6,719 bases of DNA from JAOTWJ01 sp036398175 (lineage in GTDB: Bacteria > Gemmatimonadota > Gemmatimonadetes > Gemmatimonadales > GWC2-71-9), in contig DASWHL010000030.1 in NCBI GenBank assembly GCA_036398175.1, positions 1 through 6,719 of the forward strand, in the 5' to 3' direction. The notes beneath the pieces are model-generated. The model made no database searches. It was given only the letters and a program-made list of their open reading frames with translations, and was not told the DNA's origin. The position numbers were made by a program, and so were the translations under genes. Shown piece after piece: positions 1 to 5,671 of this stretch. Positions within the stretch are counted from its first letter, which is position 1. Every line of letters begins with the position of its first letter.

Positions 1-900
1 GAGCGCTTCGTCCTGATCTCGACCGACAAGGCGGTGCGGCCCACGAGCGTCATGGGCACCACCAAACGGGTGGCGGAGATGGTCGTCCGGGACACCGCCC
101 TGCGATTCCGCCGGAATTTCGTCTCCGTGCGGTTCGGGAACGTGCTGGGCAGCCGGGGGAGCGTCGTGCCGACCTTCCTCCGCCAGATCCAGGCGGGGGG
201 CCCCGTGACCGTGACGCACCCCGAGATGAACCGGTACTTCATGACGATCCCGGAGGCGGTTCAACTGGTGCTCCAGGCCGCCGTGCTCGGACGCGGGGGT
301 GAAGTGTTCGCCTTGGACATGGGCGAGCCCGTCCGCATCGTCGACCTCGCCGCCGATATGATCCGGTTGTCGGGGCTCGAGGTCGGCAAGGACGTCGAGA
401 TCCGGTATACCGGCATGCGTCCGGGCGAGCGGCTGTACGAAGAACGGTTCTTCAACAACGATGATGTCACGCCGACGACGCACCCGAAGATCGTGTACGC
501 GAGCAACGACATCCTGCCGGGGGCGTTCGGGGACCTGCTCGCGTCGCTCACCGAGGCGGCGCGCGAGTGCCGCCCCGACGAAGAGCTGCGCCGGCTCCTG
601 AAGACCCTCGTCCCCGAGTTTGCCGGCGCGCGGGCGGAGCATCCACCGGCGGCGCGGCGGCCCGGCCCGGCCCGGCACAGCCGCCCCCGGGCCCTCGTGG
701 TCGAGCGCCGCGGCGGTCAGGACCGCCGGCTCTGGTCACGCCGCTCGGCCCTGGCCGCGCCCCGCGCCGTCGAACACCGGGCGAAGGGCGACCGGCGCTC
801 CGGTCTCGAGCGCCGCGTATCCCCGGCCGATGTCCTCGTGGCGACCGCGGCACCAGCGCGCACCCGGTCCCCGGGAGGCGTGGCGCAGGCACGTCCATGA
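1..900 (+). CDS. Nucleotide-sugar 4,6-dehydratase, WbpM/CapD/FlaA1 type (5' partial)
   Basis: The reading frame is open from the first base and ends at TGA 898-900. It gives the C-terminal 299 residues of a polysaccharide-biosynthesis short-chain dehydrogenase. Family members convert UDP-GlcNAc or similar sugars to 4-keto-6-deoxy intermediates for surface glycans, and large ones carry an N-terminal membrane domain that would lie upstream of this window. Seen here: residues 1-23 hold the catalytic stretch ISTDKAV...VMGTTKR. The Ser (7), Met (18) and Lys (22) match the SMK triad known for WbpM, where Met replaces the usual Tyr. Further family blocks are RFGNVLGSRGSVVPTF, THPEMNRYFMTIPEA and RPGERLYEE. 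The expected domain end (LVPEF) is at residue 207. The remaining 92 residues are an Arg/Pro/Ala-rich tail. The GTG at position 34 is internal, not a start. The stop overlaps the next gene by ATGA, suggesting coupled translation. The exact sugar substrate cannot be read from this part. Confidence 0.93.
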   Translation, partial: ERFVLISTDKAVRPTSVMGTTKRVAEMVVRDTALRFRRNFVSVRFGNVLGSRGSVVPTFLRQIQAGGPVTVTHPEMNRYFMTIPEAVQLVLQAAVLGRGGEVFALDMGEPVRIVDLAADMIRLSGLEVGKDVEIRYTGMRPGERLYEERFFNNDDVTPTTHPKIVYASNDILPGAFGDLLASLTEAARECRPDEELRRLLKTLVPEFAGARAEHPPAARRPGPARHSRPRALVVERRGGQDRRLWSRRSALAAPRAVEHRAKGDRRSGLERRVSPADVLVATAAPARTRSPGGVAQARP

Positions 901-2012
901 CCGGCCAGGCATCCGACCTCTTGCTCGAGACGCTCCGGCTCCGGCCGGGGTCTTCGGGCCCCGACCTCCGGTGTGCGTGGCGCGCCGCGCGGACCGAGAG
1001 TCTCGCCGCCCTCGTGGCATTCGAGGGATGCTCGCTGTGGCTGTACCGCCGCCTGACCGAACTGGGGGCCCTGGCGGGCGTCGAGCCCGCGTTCGCGGCT
1101 TGGCTCGCGCGCTCCGCCCGGCGAATCGCGGCGCGCAACCTCCTGGTAGACGCCCAGCGTGACGCCGTCGTCGCGATCCTCAACGAGTTAGAATGCCCCC
1201 ACGTCCTGCTCAAGGGCGCCGGCCGGCGCCTCGTCACGCACCTCTACCCGTACGCCGACGCCCGCGCCACCGGCGACGTGGACGTCCTACTCCCCGTGGA
1301 TCGGGCTCAGGAGGCGTGGGATCGGCTCCGGGCGGCCGGCTTCGCCGCGCCGCCCCACGTGCGGCCCACGCACGCGATGCACCACCATTTGACTCCGTTG
1401 GCCAACGAGCGCCCCGTGTGCGTCGAGATTCACACCTCCACTGCCCGGGGACTGCCGGCGCGCGAGGCCTGGGCCCGGATGACCATCGACGCTCTCCCCG
1501 TGCAGCACGAGCGGCGCACGACCAGGGTGGCCAGTGCCACAGAGCTGTTGTGGCATGCCGTGGCCCACGCGTTCGCTGCGCCGCCAGCGACCGCGTTCCG
1601 TCTCCGATTCCTGCTCGACGCGGCCGTGGTCTGGACGGGGGGCGAAGCGCTGGACTGGACCCGCATCGAGCGGCGGCTCGACGGCGGGGAGCTCCCGACG
1701 CCGCGCCTGGCGCGCCGGTGGCTTGGGGCGGCGGCCTGGCTCGCAGGGCGCGCCGCCCCTGCCCGCGTGATCGGCACCGAGCCGCCCTTCGCCCTGCACC
1801 ACCTGCTCCGCTGGCAGCTGGACGTCTGCCGCGCGCTCGCGTGGGGTCCGGGCTCCTGGAGCCGCGCACCGGTGAGCCGTCTGCGCCGGCTTCTCATCGA
1901 GGAAGCCACCCGGGCGAGCGTGGGCGTTCCCATCGCGGCCGCGCCCGTCGCACGATGGCCGGCCGCCGGTTTGGCGCGGATGTGCTTCCGCACCTGGTCC
2001 CTGATGGACTGA
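897..2012 (+). CDS. Nucleotidyltransferase family protein of the lasso cassette
   Basis: This 371-residue protein starts at the ATG inside the ATGA overlap with the dehydratase stop. No good Shine-Dalgarno lies at normal distance (GGGAGG at 873-878 is about 18 nt away), so coupled translation is the likely mode. It resembles the uncharacterised nucleotidyltransferase family often found beside lasso genes (NTP_transf_5 type). Seen: LLKGAG around residues 104-109 (Lys106), then GDVDVLLP with Asp127 and Asp129, the paired acidic residues expected to hold metal in this fold, and a His-rich block (MHHHLTPL) followed by VEIHTS. The second half is helical and Arg/Trp-rich without motifs I recognise. 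In the Bacillus lasso peptide pseudomycoidin a comparable protein is, as I recall, reported to decorate the phosphorylated C-terminus with hexose. By analogy this one may modify the phosphopeptide made by the kinase downstream. The role is inference; the fold call is fairly firm. The next gene follows after 8 nt. Confidence 0.85.
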   Translation: MTGQASDLLLETLRLRPGSSGPDLRCAWRAARTESLAALVAFEGCSLWLYRRLTELGALAGVEPAFAAWLARSARRIAARNLLVDAQRDAVVAILNELECPHVLLKGAGRRLVTHLYPYADARATGDVDVLLPVDRAQEAWDRLRAAGFAAPPHVRPTHAMHHHLTPLANERPVCVEIHTSTARGLPAREAWARMTIDALPVQHERRTTRVASATELLWHAVAHAFAAPPATAFRLRFLLDAAVVWTGGEALDWTRIERRLDGGELPTPRLARRWLGAAAWLAGRAAPARVIGTEPPFALHHLLRWQLDVCRALAWGPGSWSRAPVSRLRRLLIEEATRASVGVPIAAAPVARWPAAGLARMCFRTWSLMD

Positions 2013-2020
2013 GGCGGGCC

Positions 2021-2359
2021 ATGACCCCCCCGAGAATCGAGCAACGCATTTCGCCGCGGTCCGTCGTCGTCGCCGGGAAGGACCAGGTGTCGTCCGATCT
2101 CGCGGGCGAGGCCGTGATCCTCCACGTGCGATCCGGCAAGTACTACGGCCTCGCAAACGTGGGCGCGCGCATCTGGCATCTGCTCCAGGAGCCGGCAACC
2201 GTGTCGGACATCCGCGACGTGATCATGCGGGAGTACGACGTGAGCCCCGACCGCTGTGAGGAAGACGTGCTCATCCTTCTCGGGCAGCTGGCGGAGGAAG
2301 GCCTGGTCGAGGTCACGCGTGGGTCGGATCCGGAAGTTCGCGACGCTGCCGCCCGCTGA
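2021..2359 (+). CDS. PqqD-like lasso leader-recognition protein (B1, RRE)
   Basis: This 112-residue protein matches the PqqD fold used as a RiPP recognition element. In lasso systems such a protein binds the precursor leader and delivers it to the B2 peptidase. Seen: a beta-rich start, then VILHVRSGKYYGLANVGARIW (G39, Y41-Y42, G43-L44, N46, W52), the typical 'short sheet plus ln..a..iW' block. A helical segment with EYDVSPDRCEEDV and a closing helix LGQLAEEGLVEV follow, which is the standard PqqD ending. The ATG at 2021 is preceded by GAGG at 2011-2014 within the end of the nucleotidyltransferase gene, spacing 6 nt. The gene overlaps the B2 gene by 41 nt in another frame. Its likely ligand is the Tyr5-Pro8-Leu10 motif of the peptide encoded at 5513-5671. 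Length is normal to slightly long for a stand-alone B1. Confidence 0.92.
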   Translation: MTPPRIEQRISPRSVVVAGKDQVSSDLAGEAVILHVRSGKYYGLANVGARIWHLLQEPATVSDIRDVIMREYDVSPDRCEEDVLILLGQLAEEGLVEVTRGSDPEVRDAAAR

Positions 2360-2762
2360 GCGGCGGCTCCTGCTTCACGCCACGGCCTGGCTAGCGTTCG
2401 TGCGACTGGGCTTGTGGCTCGTCCCGGTTCGCCTGCTGCGGCGGCTCGCGGGCCGCCTGGCGCCACGCCGCGCCGCACGGCGGAGCGCCGTCCGCCCCCC
2501 CAAGGAACGCATCGTGTGGGCCGTGTCCACAGCGAGCCGCGTCGTCCCGCGTGCGACCTGCCTCACGCAGGCCCTGGCCACGCAGGCGCTGCTGGACCGG
2601 TACGGGTACACCACCCAGCTGCGGATCGGGGTCGCCAAGAGCGACACGGGGGCGCTCGAGGCCCACGCCTGGGTGGAGTGCGACGGCCAGATCCTCGTCG
2701 GGAATCTGCGCACGATCGACCGCTTCGTACCGCTGCCGCCGCTCTCGGGCCGGGCGCCGTGA
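2319..2762 (+). CDS. Lasso leader peptidase, transglutaminase-like (B2)
   Basis: This 147-residue protein belongs to the transglutaminase-like B2 peptidases that remove the lasso leader with B1 and ATP-driven cyclase. I chose GTG 2319 because GAGG at 2309-2312 sits 6 nt upstream and because the family start (short basic segment, then LPPAERRLLL) follows directly. Open sequence further upstream in this frame does not resemble the family. Seen: an amphipathic/hydrophobic helix at residues 17-40, a basic stretch at 41-64, the catalytic Cys81 in ATCLTQALATQALL, GYTTQLRIGV at 96-105, and the catalytic His116 in EAHAWVE. The third catalytic acid is not obvious: the position 12 residues after the His, Asp in McjB, is Gly128 here. 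Asp134 is a candidate. The last codons overlap the cyclase start as GTGA, indicating coupled translation. Confidence 0.92.
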   Translation: MGRIRKFATLPPAERRLLLHATAWLAFVRLGLWLVPVRLLRRLAGRLAPRRAARRSAVRPPKERIVWAVSTASRVVPRATCLTQALATQALLDRYGYTTQLRIGVAKSDTGALEAHAWVECDGQILVGNLRTIDRFVPLPPLSGRAP

Positions 2763-4531
2763 TTGTCGCGGCGCTCGCCCCGGAGGCCCCGGACGCCGCG
2801 GTGGCGCACACGATGCTCGCCGCCGCACCCCACCGCGGCCGCAGCGTCACCACCCGCGTCCATGGGCGCTGCGTCCTCGGCGCGGGCACCCACCCCGACC
2901 TCCCGGAAGGGAGCCTGTCGGGGCCCGGGGACCTCACGGCGGCCTTCACCGGACGCCTGGACAACGCCGCGGAGGTGGCGGCGGCGGTCACGCGCGCGGG
3001 CTTCCCGGCGGCCTCGCCCGCCCCGGCCGATCTCGCCGTCTCGGCCTTCCGCGTGTTCGGTGAGCACGCGCCGGATCGCCTGCGCGGGACGTTCGCCGGC
3101 GTCGTGACCGATGGCGCCCGGATGTGGTGCTTCCGGGATCACCTGGGATTTCGCCCGCTGTTCTTCCGCGACGACCGGCGGGCCTTCCTCGTCGCATCCG
3201 AGCCCAAACAGATCCTGGCGGGCGCGTCCCTCGCGCGCGAGCCGGATCTCGCCGTGCTCGAGCAGTTGTTCTACGGCCGCGTCGCCGGCGACGCGGGGTG
3301 CGCCCTGCGCGGGGTCTCCCGCCTCCCCCAAGCACACATCCTGACCACGGACGGCCGCCGCCCGCCCCGAACGGCCGCGTACTGGCACCCGGCGCGGACC
3401 GTGGACACCCTGCGTCTCAGCCCCGCCGACGCCGACGATCGCCTGTGCGAGCTGCTCGATCAGGCCGTGGCGCGGAGTCTCAGGGGGCACGACGTCATCT
3501 CGCTGAGCGGCGGCATCGACTCGTCGGCCATAGCCGCCTTCGCCGCTCCGCGGGGGCGGCTGGCCGCGCTGTCCGCCGTGTATCCCGACTTCCCGGCCGT
3601 GGACGAGCGGCGGTACATCGAGGTCACCGCGCAGCAGTGCGATCTGGAGCTCCACACGTACGTCCAGCAGGCGCGCGCGCTCGACGACGCGACGCACTGG
3701 TGCGCCGCCTTGGATGGACCGGTTCCGATGGTCTCTATTCCGGAGCTCCACGAGAACTATGCGCTGGCGCGCCGGCTGGGCTTCCGCAACGTGCTGACCG
3801 GCGAGCTGGCGGAGTTCGTGCTGGGCAGTCCGCGCTATCTCCTGGGGCACCTCCTGACGCACTTCCGCTGGGGCGCGCTGGCACGGCTCGTCGGCGCGGA
3901 GCGGCACCGCGGGCGGGCGTGGTCCACGCTCGGCCGACAGTTGGTGGCGGCGTGCATCCCGGGACGGCTCGCCGCCTGGTACGCGCGCCGGAGCAGCCGG
4001 GATGCGCCCCGGCGGGTGCCCGACTGGCTGGACCCGGGCTACGTCACCGCCGGCGGTGAGGCCGTCGAGCTCCGCACGCCCGCGCGCCGCCGCTGGTCTG
4101 CCGAGCAGGTGCGCATGTTCGGCGGCGCGACGGTCGCGCTCGACGCGGACGAAGCCTGCGCCGCGCGCAGCGGTGTGACGGTGCGGCGGCCCTTTGCCGA
4201 CGTTGACCTGTGGGAGTTCTTCCTTTCTCTGGCGCCGGAGACGAAGTTCCCTGACCTGGGATCGAAGACCCTCGTCCGTCGGGTCCTGCGCGGCCGGATC
4301 CCCGACGCGGTCCTGGAGCGCCGCCGCAAAACGGTGTTCGACGATCACTTCATGGCGCAGATCGACTACGCGACCCTGCGGCGACTGCTCGCGCACCCCG
4401 CCACGCACCGTGTCACCGGCGTCGATTACGGTCGTCTCGCGCTCCGCCTCGAGCGCGAGGACTTCTCGATCTTCGACTGGTTCTGGGCCAAGGACCTCGC
4501 CATTATCCACGCGTTCCTGGAGCAGTGGTGA
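2759..4531 (+). CDS. Lasso cyclase, asparagine-synthetase-like (C)
   Basis: This 590-residue protein is the macrolactam synthetase of the cluster. It should adenylate the Asp/Glu side chain of the core and join it to the new N-terminal amine. Start GTG 2759 overlaps the B2 stop (GTGA). Seen: an N-terminal glutaminase-like domain (FTGRLDN, then FRDHLGFRPLFF near residues 125-134). The N-terminus VIVAALAP lacks the catalytic Cys2 of true asparagine synthetases, as expected for lasso cyclases, which do not use glutamine. The ATP-pyrophosphatase motif LSGGIDSS has SGGIDSS at 250-256. VRRPFAD at 475-481 and RRRKTVF with Lys524 are the usual C-terminal synthetase blocks. Length is typical of lasso C proteins. 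It ends at TGA 4529-4531, overlapping the kinase start. A primary-metabolism AsnB is unlikely given the missing Cys and the B1/B2 neighbours. Confidence 0.94.
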   Translation: MIVAALAPEAPDAAVAHTMLAAAPHRGRSVTTRVHGRCVLGAGTHPDLPEGSLSGPGDLTAAFTGRLDNAAEVAAAVTRAGFPAASPAPADLAVSAFRVFGEHAPDRLRGTFAGVVTDGARMWCFRDHLGFRPLFFRDDRRAFLVASEPKQILAGASLAREPDLAVLEQLFYGRVAGDAGCALRGVSRLPQAHILTTDGRRPPRTAAYWHPARTVDTLRLSPADADDRLCELLDQAVARSLRGHDVISLSGGIDSSAIAAFAAPRGRLAALSAVYPDFPAVDERRYIEVTAQQCDLELHTYVQQARALDDATHWCAALDGPVPMVSIPELHENYALARRLGFRNVLTGELAEFVLGSPRYLLGHLLTHFRWGALARLVGAERHRGRAWSTLGRQLVAACIPGRLAAWYARRSSRDAPRRVPDWLDPGYVTAGGEAVELRTPARRRWSAEQVRMFGGATVALDADEACAARSGVTVRRPFADVDLWEFFLSLAPETKFPDLGSKTLVRRVLRGRIPDAVLERRRKTVFDDHFMAQIDYATLRRLLAHPATHRVTGVDYGRLALRLEREDFSIFDWFWAKDLAIIHAFLEQW

Positions 4532-5451
4532 CGACGGCGGCGGCGCCGGCGGCCTTTGGCTTCCGGATACAGTCGCCGTACCCCTTGCGGTTCCTGCGCC
4601 AGGGCGGTGGCGTGGAGCCCCTAACGATCCTTCCGGCCGAGCCCCGGCTGGCCCCCCCCCCCCCGGACGTCCCACCGATCGCTGAATGGAAGGTCGGCGA
4701 GGGGGCGCGGGACACACGGGCGCGGCTGTACCGCCGCGGCGACGCCTTCCAACTCCAGACCGAGGGTGGGTTTGCCTACCTGATCGAGCCTCGCACGCGC
4801 ACTATTCGGGTGATGCACGGCGCGGACGACGTCTTCTGGGAACCGGGCGTCTGGGGACTCCCCGCCCTCCTCTGCTTCCAGGAGCGGGGAGACTTCTCGC
4901 TCCACGCGGCGGCGGTCGAGGTGAACGGCGCGGCGATCCTCTTGGCCGCGCCCGGCCGCGGCGGAAAGACCACGCTGGCGCTGGCGTTTCACCGCCGCGG
5001 CTTCCGCGTCCTGAGCGAGGACCTGGCATGCTGCCGGCTCGCACCCCAGCCGGTGCTCCTTCCCGGCCCCGCGGTCCTGCGCCCCAGGCGCGACGTCTAC
5101 GACGGCACGCCGCCCCCCGGGACACATCTCGTGGCGGCGCGTCCCGATCGCATTTACCTCGAGCTCGACGACGCGCGCCGGGGTGGCGGCAGCCCGGTGC
5201 CCATAGCCGGGATCGTTCTGCTGCACGATGGCGTGACCAGCTTACACGCCGCGCCCCTGGCGACTGTAAGCGCCCTACCACACCTGTGGGCGCTGAGCTT
5301 CGGTCTGCCGGCCGAACCGTTCGCTCCCTTGCGCTTTCGGCAGCTCAGCAGACTGCTGAGCGCGACGCGCGTTTGGGCCCTCCACCGCCCCCTGTCTCGC
5401 GCGTCTCTGTCCCAAACCGTCGACTGTTTGTTGCACACCTGTGCATCTTGA
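4528..5451 (+). CDS. HPr-kinase-like peptide kinase of the lasso cassette (K)
   Basis: This 307-residue protein is related to HPr kinase. In paeninodin-type lasso clusters such kinases phosphorylate the side chain of the C-terminal Ser of the precursor. Start: two adjacent GTG codons exist (4525, 4528). I prefer 4528 because GGAG at 4519-4522 is then 5 nt away and GTGA overlaps the cyclase stop. Seen: AFGFRIQSPYPL near the N-terminus, typical of lasso kinases; SLHAAAVEV with His126, matching the HAS motif; the P-loop APGRGGKTT at 141-149 with Lys147; and RGFRVLSEDLA with Asp165, at the place of the HprK 'ADD' motif. I see no classic C-terminal HprK signature, as usual for this subfamily. A 13-C tract (4652-4664) lies before the catalytic domain. 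The frame is continuous across it, so the sequenced copy is intact. The gene's stop codon overlaps the precursor promoter. Confidence 0.9.
   Translation: MTTAAAPAAFGFRIQSPYPLRFLRQGGGVEPLTILPAEPRLAPPPPDVPPIAEWKVGEGARDTRARLYRRGDAFQLQTEGGFAYLIEPRTRTIRVMHGADDVFWEPGVWGLPALLCFQERGDFSLHAAAVEVNGAAILLAAPGRGGKTTLALAFHRRGFRVLSEDLACCRLAPQPVLLPGPAVLRPRRDVYDGTPPPGTHLVAARPDRIYLELDDARRGGGSPVPIAGIVLLHDGVTSLHAAPLATVSALPHLWALSFGLPAEPFAPLRFRQLSRLLSATRVWALHRPLSRASLSQTVDCLLHTCAS
4652..4664 (+). repeat. 13-C homopolymer inside the kinase gene
   Basis: Thirteen consecutive C residues encode part of Ala-Pro-Pro-Pro-Pro at about residues 42-46 of the kinase. The frame before the tract (lasso-kinase N-terminal block) and after it (P-loop domain) agree, so length 13 is the intact state. 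Reading after a one-base gain meets TGA at 4683-4685, and after a one-base loss it meets TGA at 4781-4783 at the latest. Both truncate the protein before the P-loop. Homopolymer length is also a common sequencing error. Confidence 0.9.
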
Positions 5452-5475
5452 CATACCAGTTCCACGGCGTATGCT
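5448..5475 (+). promoter_or_regulatory. Putative sigma70-type promoter of the precursor gene
   Basis: A perfect -35 box TTGACA (5448-5453) is followed after 16 nt by TATGCT (5470-5475), which matches TATAAT at four of six positions including the first two and the last. The -35 box overlaps the kinase stop codon TGA (5449-5451). The surrounding 5440-5512 is visibly less GC-rich than the flanking DNA. Transcription would begin near 5482, giving a leader of about 30 nt before the precursor ATG. This would allow the substrate peptide to be made in excess over the enzymes. Confidence 0.65.
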
Positions 5476-5502
5476 CTACCCTGTATCCTCCACTTCCTCT
5501 TT

Positions 5503-5512
5503 GAGGTGGTCC
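5503..5512 (+). promoter_or_regulatory. Extended ribosome binding site of the precursor gene
   Basis: GAGGTGGTCC directly precedes ATG 5513. It matches the complement of the usual 16S rRNA 3' end (GAGGTGATCC) at nine of ten bases. This is the longest such match seen in the window and supports ATG 5513 as the start. The preceding bases CCAC (5490-5493) and CTC (5497-5499) could pair with GTGG and GAG of this site, a weak hairpin that might mask it. Confidence 0.6.
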
Positions 5513-5671
5513 ATGAAGGCCGAGTATGTGACGCCGCAACTCGTCGATTACGGTTCCATCGCGCAGCGCACCCTGCAAACCCCCGGACGGGCGATCAAGG
5601 GCGGCGCGCCCGACTGCTCGCATCTCGACAAGTTCGTCGAGCTGTCGGGGCTGAGCGGCTGCGACACCTGA
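5513..5671 (+). CDS. Lasso peptide precursor (A), 52 residues
   Basis: This small gene lies 61 nt after the kinase and has its own promoter and a strong ribosome site. The leader begins MKAEYVTPQLVDYGSIAQRT. Tyr5-x-x-Pro8-x-Leu10 fits the YxxPxL signal bound by B1, and the following Gly14-Ser15 is common in lasso leaders. The C-terminal part has residues 30-39 GGAPDCSHLD and residues 40-52 KFVELSGLSGCDT. The simplest core starts at Gly31 and closes on Asp39 (9-membered ring), leaving a 13-residue tail. Ala32 to Asp39 (8) is an alternative. Cys35 would be in the ring and Cys50 in the tail, allowing one disulfide. The C-terminal residue is Thr52, the probable kinase target by position. The Thr normally at leader position -2 is absent for these choices. 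The assignment as precursor is strong from position, leader and partners; cleavage site and ring are predictions. Confidence 0.88.
   Translation: MKAEYVTPQLVDYGSIAQRTLQTPGRAIKGGAPDCSHLDKFVELSGLSGCDT

Noticed and set aside
34..36. GTG at 34 as the start of a shorter first gene
   Set aside because: It lies inside the conserved STDKAV...VMGTTK catalytic region, and the frame is open and family-like from base 1, so the gene begins upstream of the window.
548..2198. Several minus-strand and alternative plus-strand open frames over the dehydratase tail, nucleotidyltransferase and B1
   Set aside because: All are Arg/Pro/Gly/Ala-rich shadows of genes supported by motifs and gene spacing. None has a ribosome site plus family features.
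2375..4717. A 780-codon open frame on the minus strand opposite B2, C and the kinase start
   Set aside because: Long antisense frames are expected in very high-GC coding DNA. Its translation is low-complexity and Arg/Gly-rich with no recognisable domain, while the plus strand carries clear B2 and cyclase motifs.
5600..5606. Gly30-Gly31 as a double-glycine cleavage site of a C39-type bacteriocin
   Set aside because: No C39 peptidase/ABC exporter is present, whereas a full lasso enzyme set and a YxxPxL leader are. The GG may still lie near the true cut, but not as evidence for that class.
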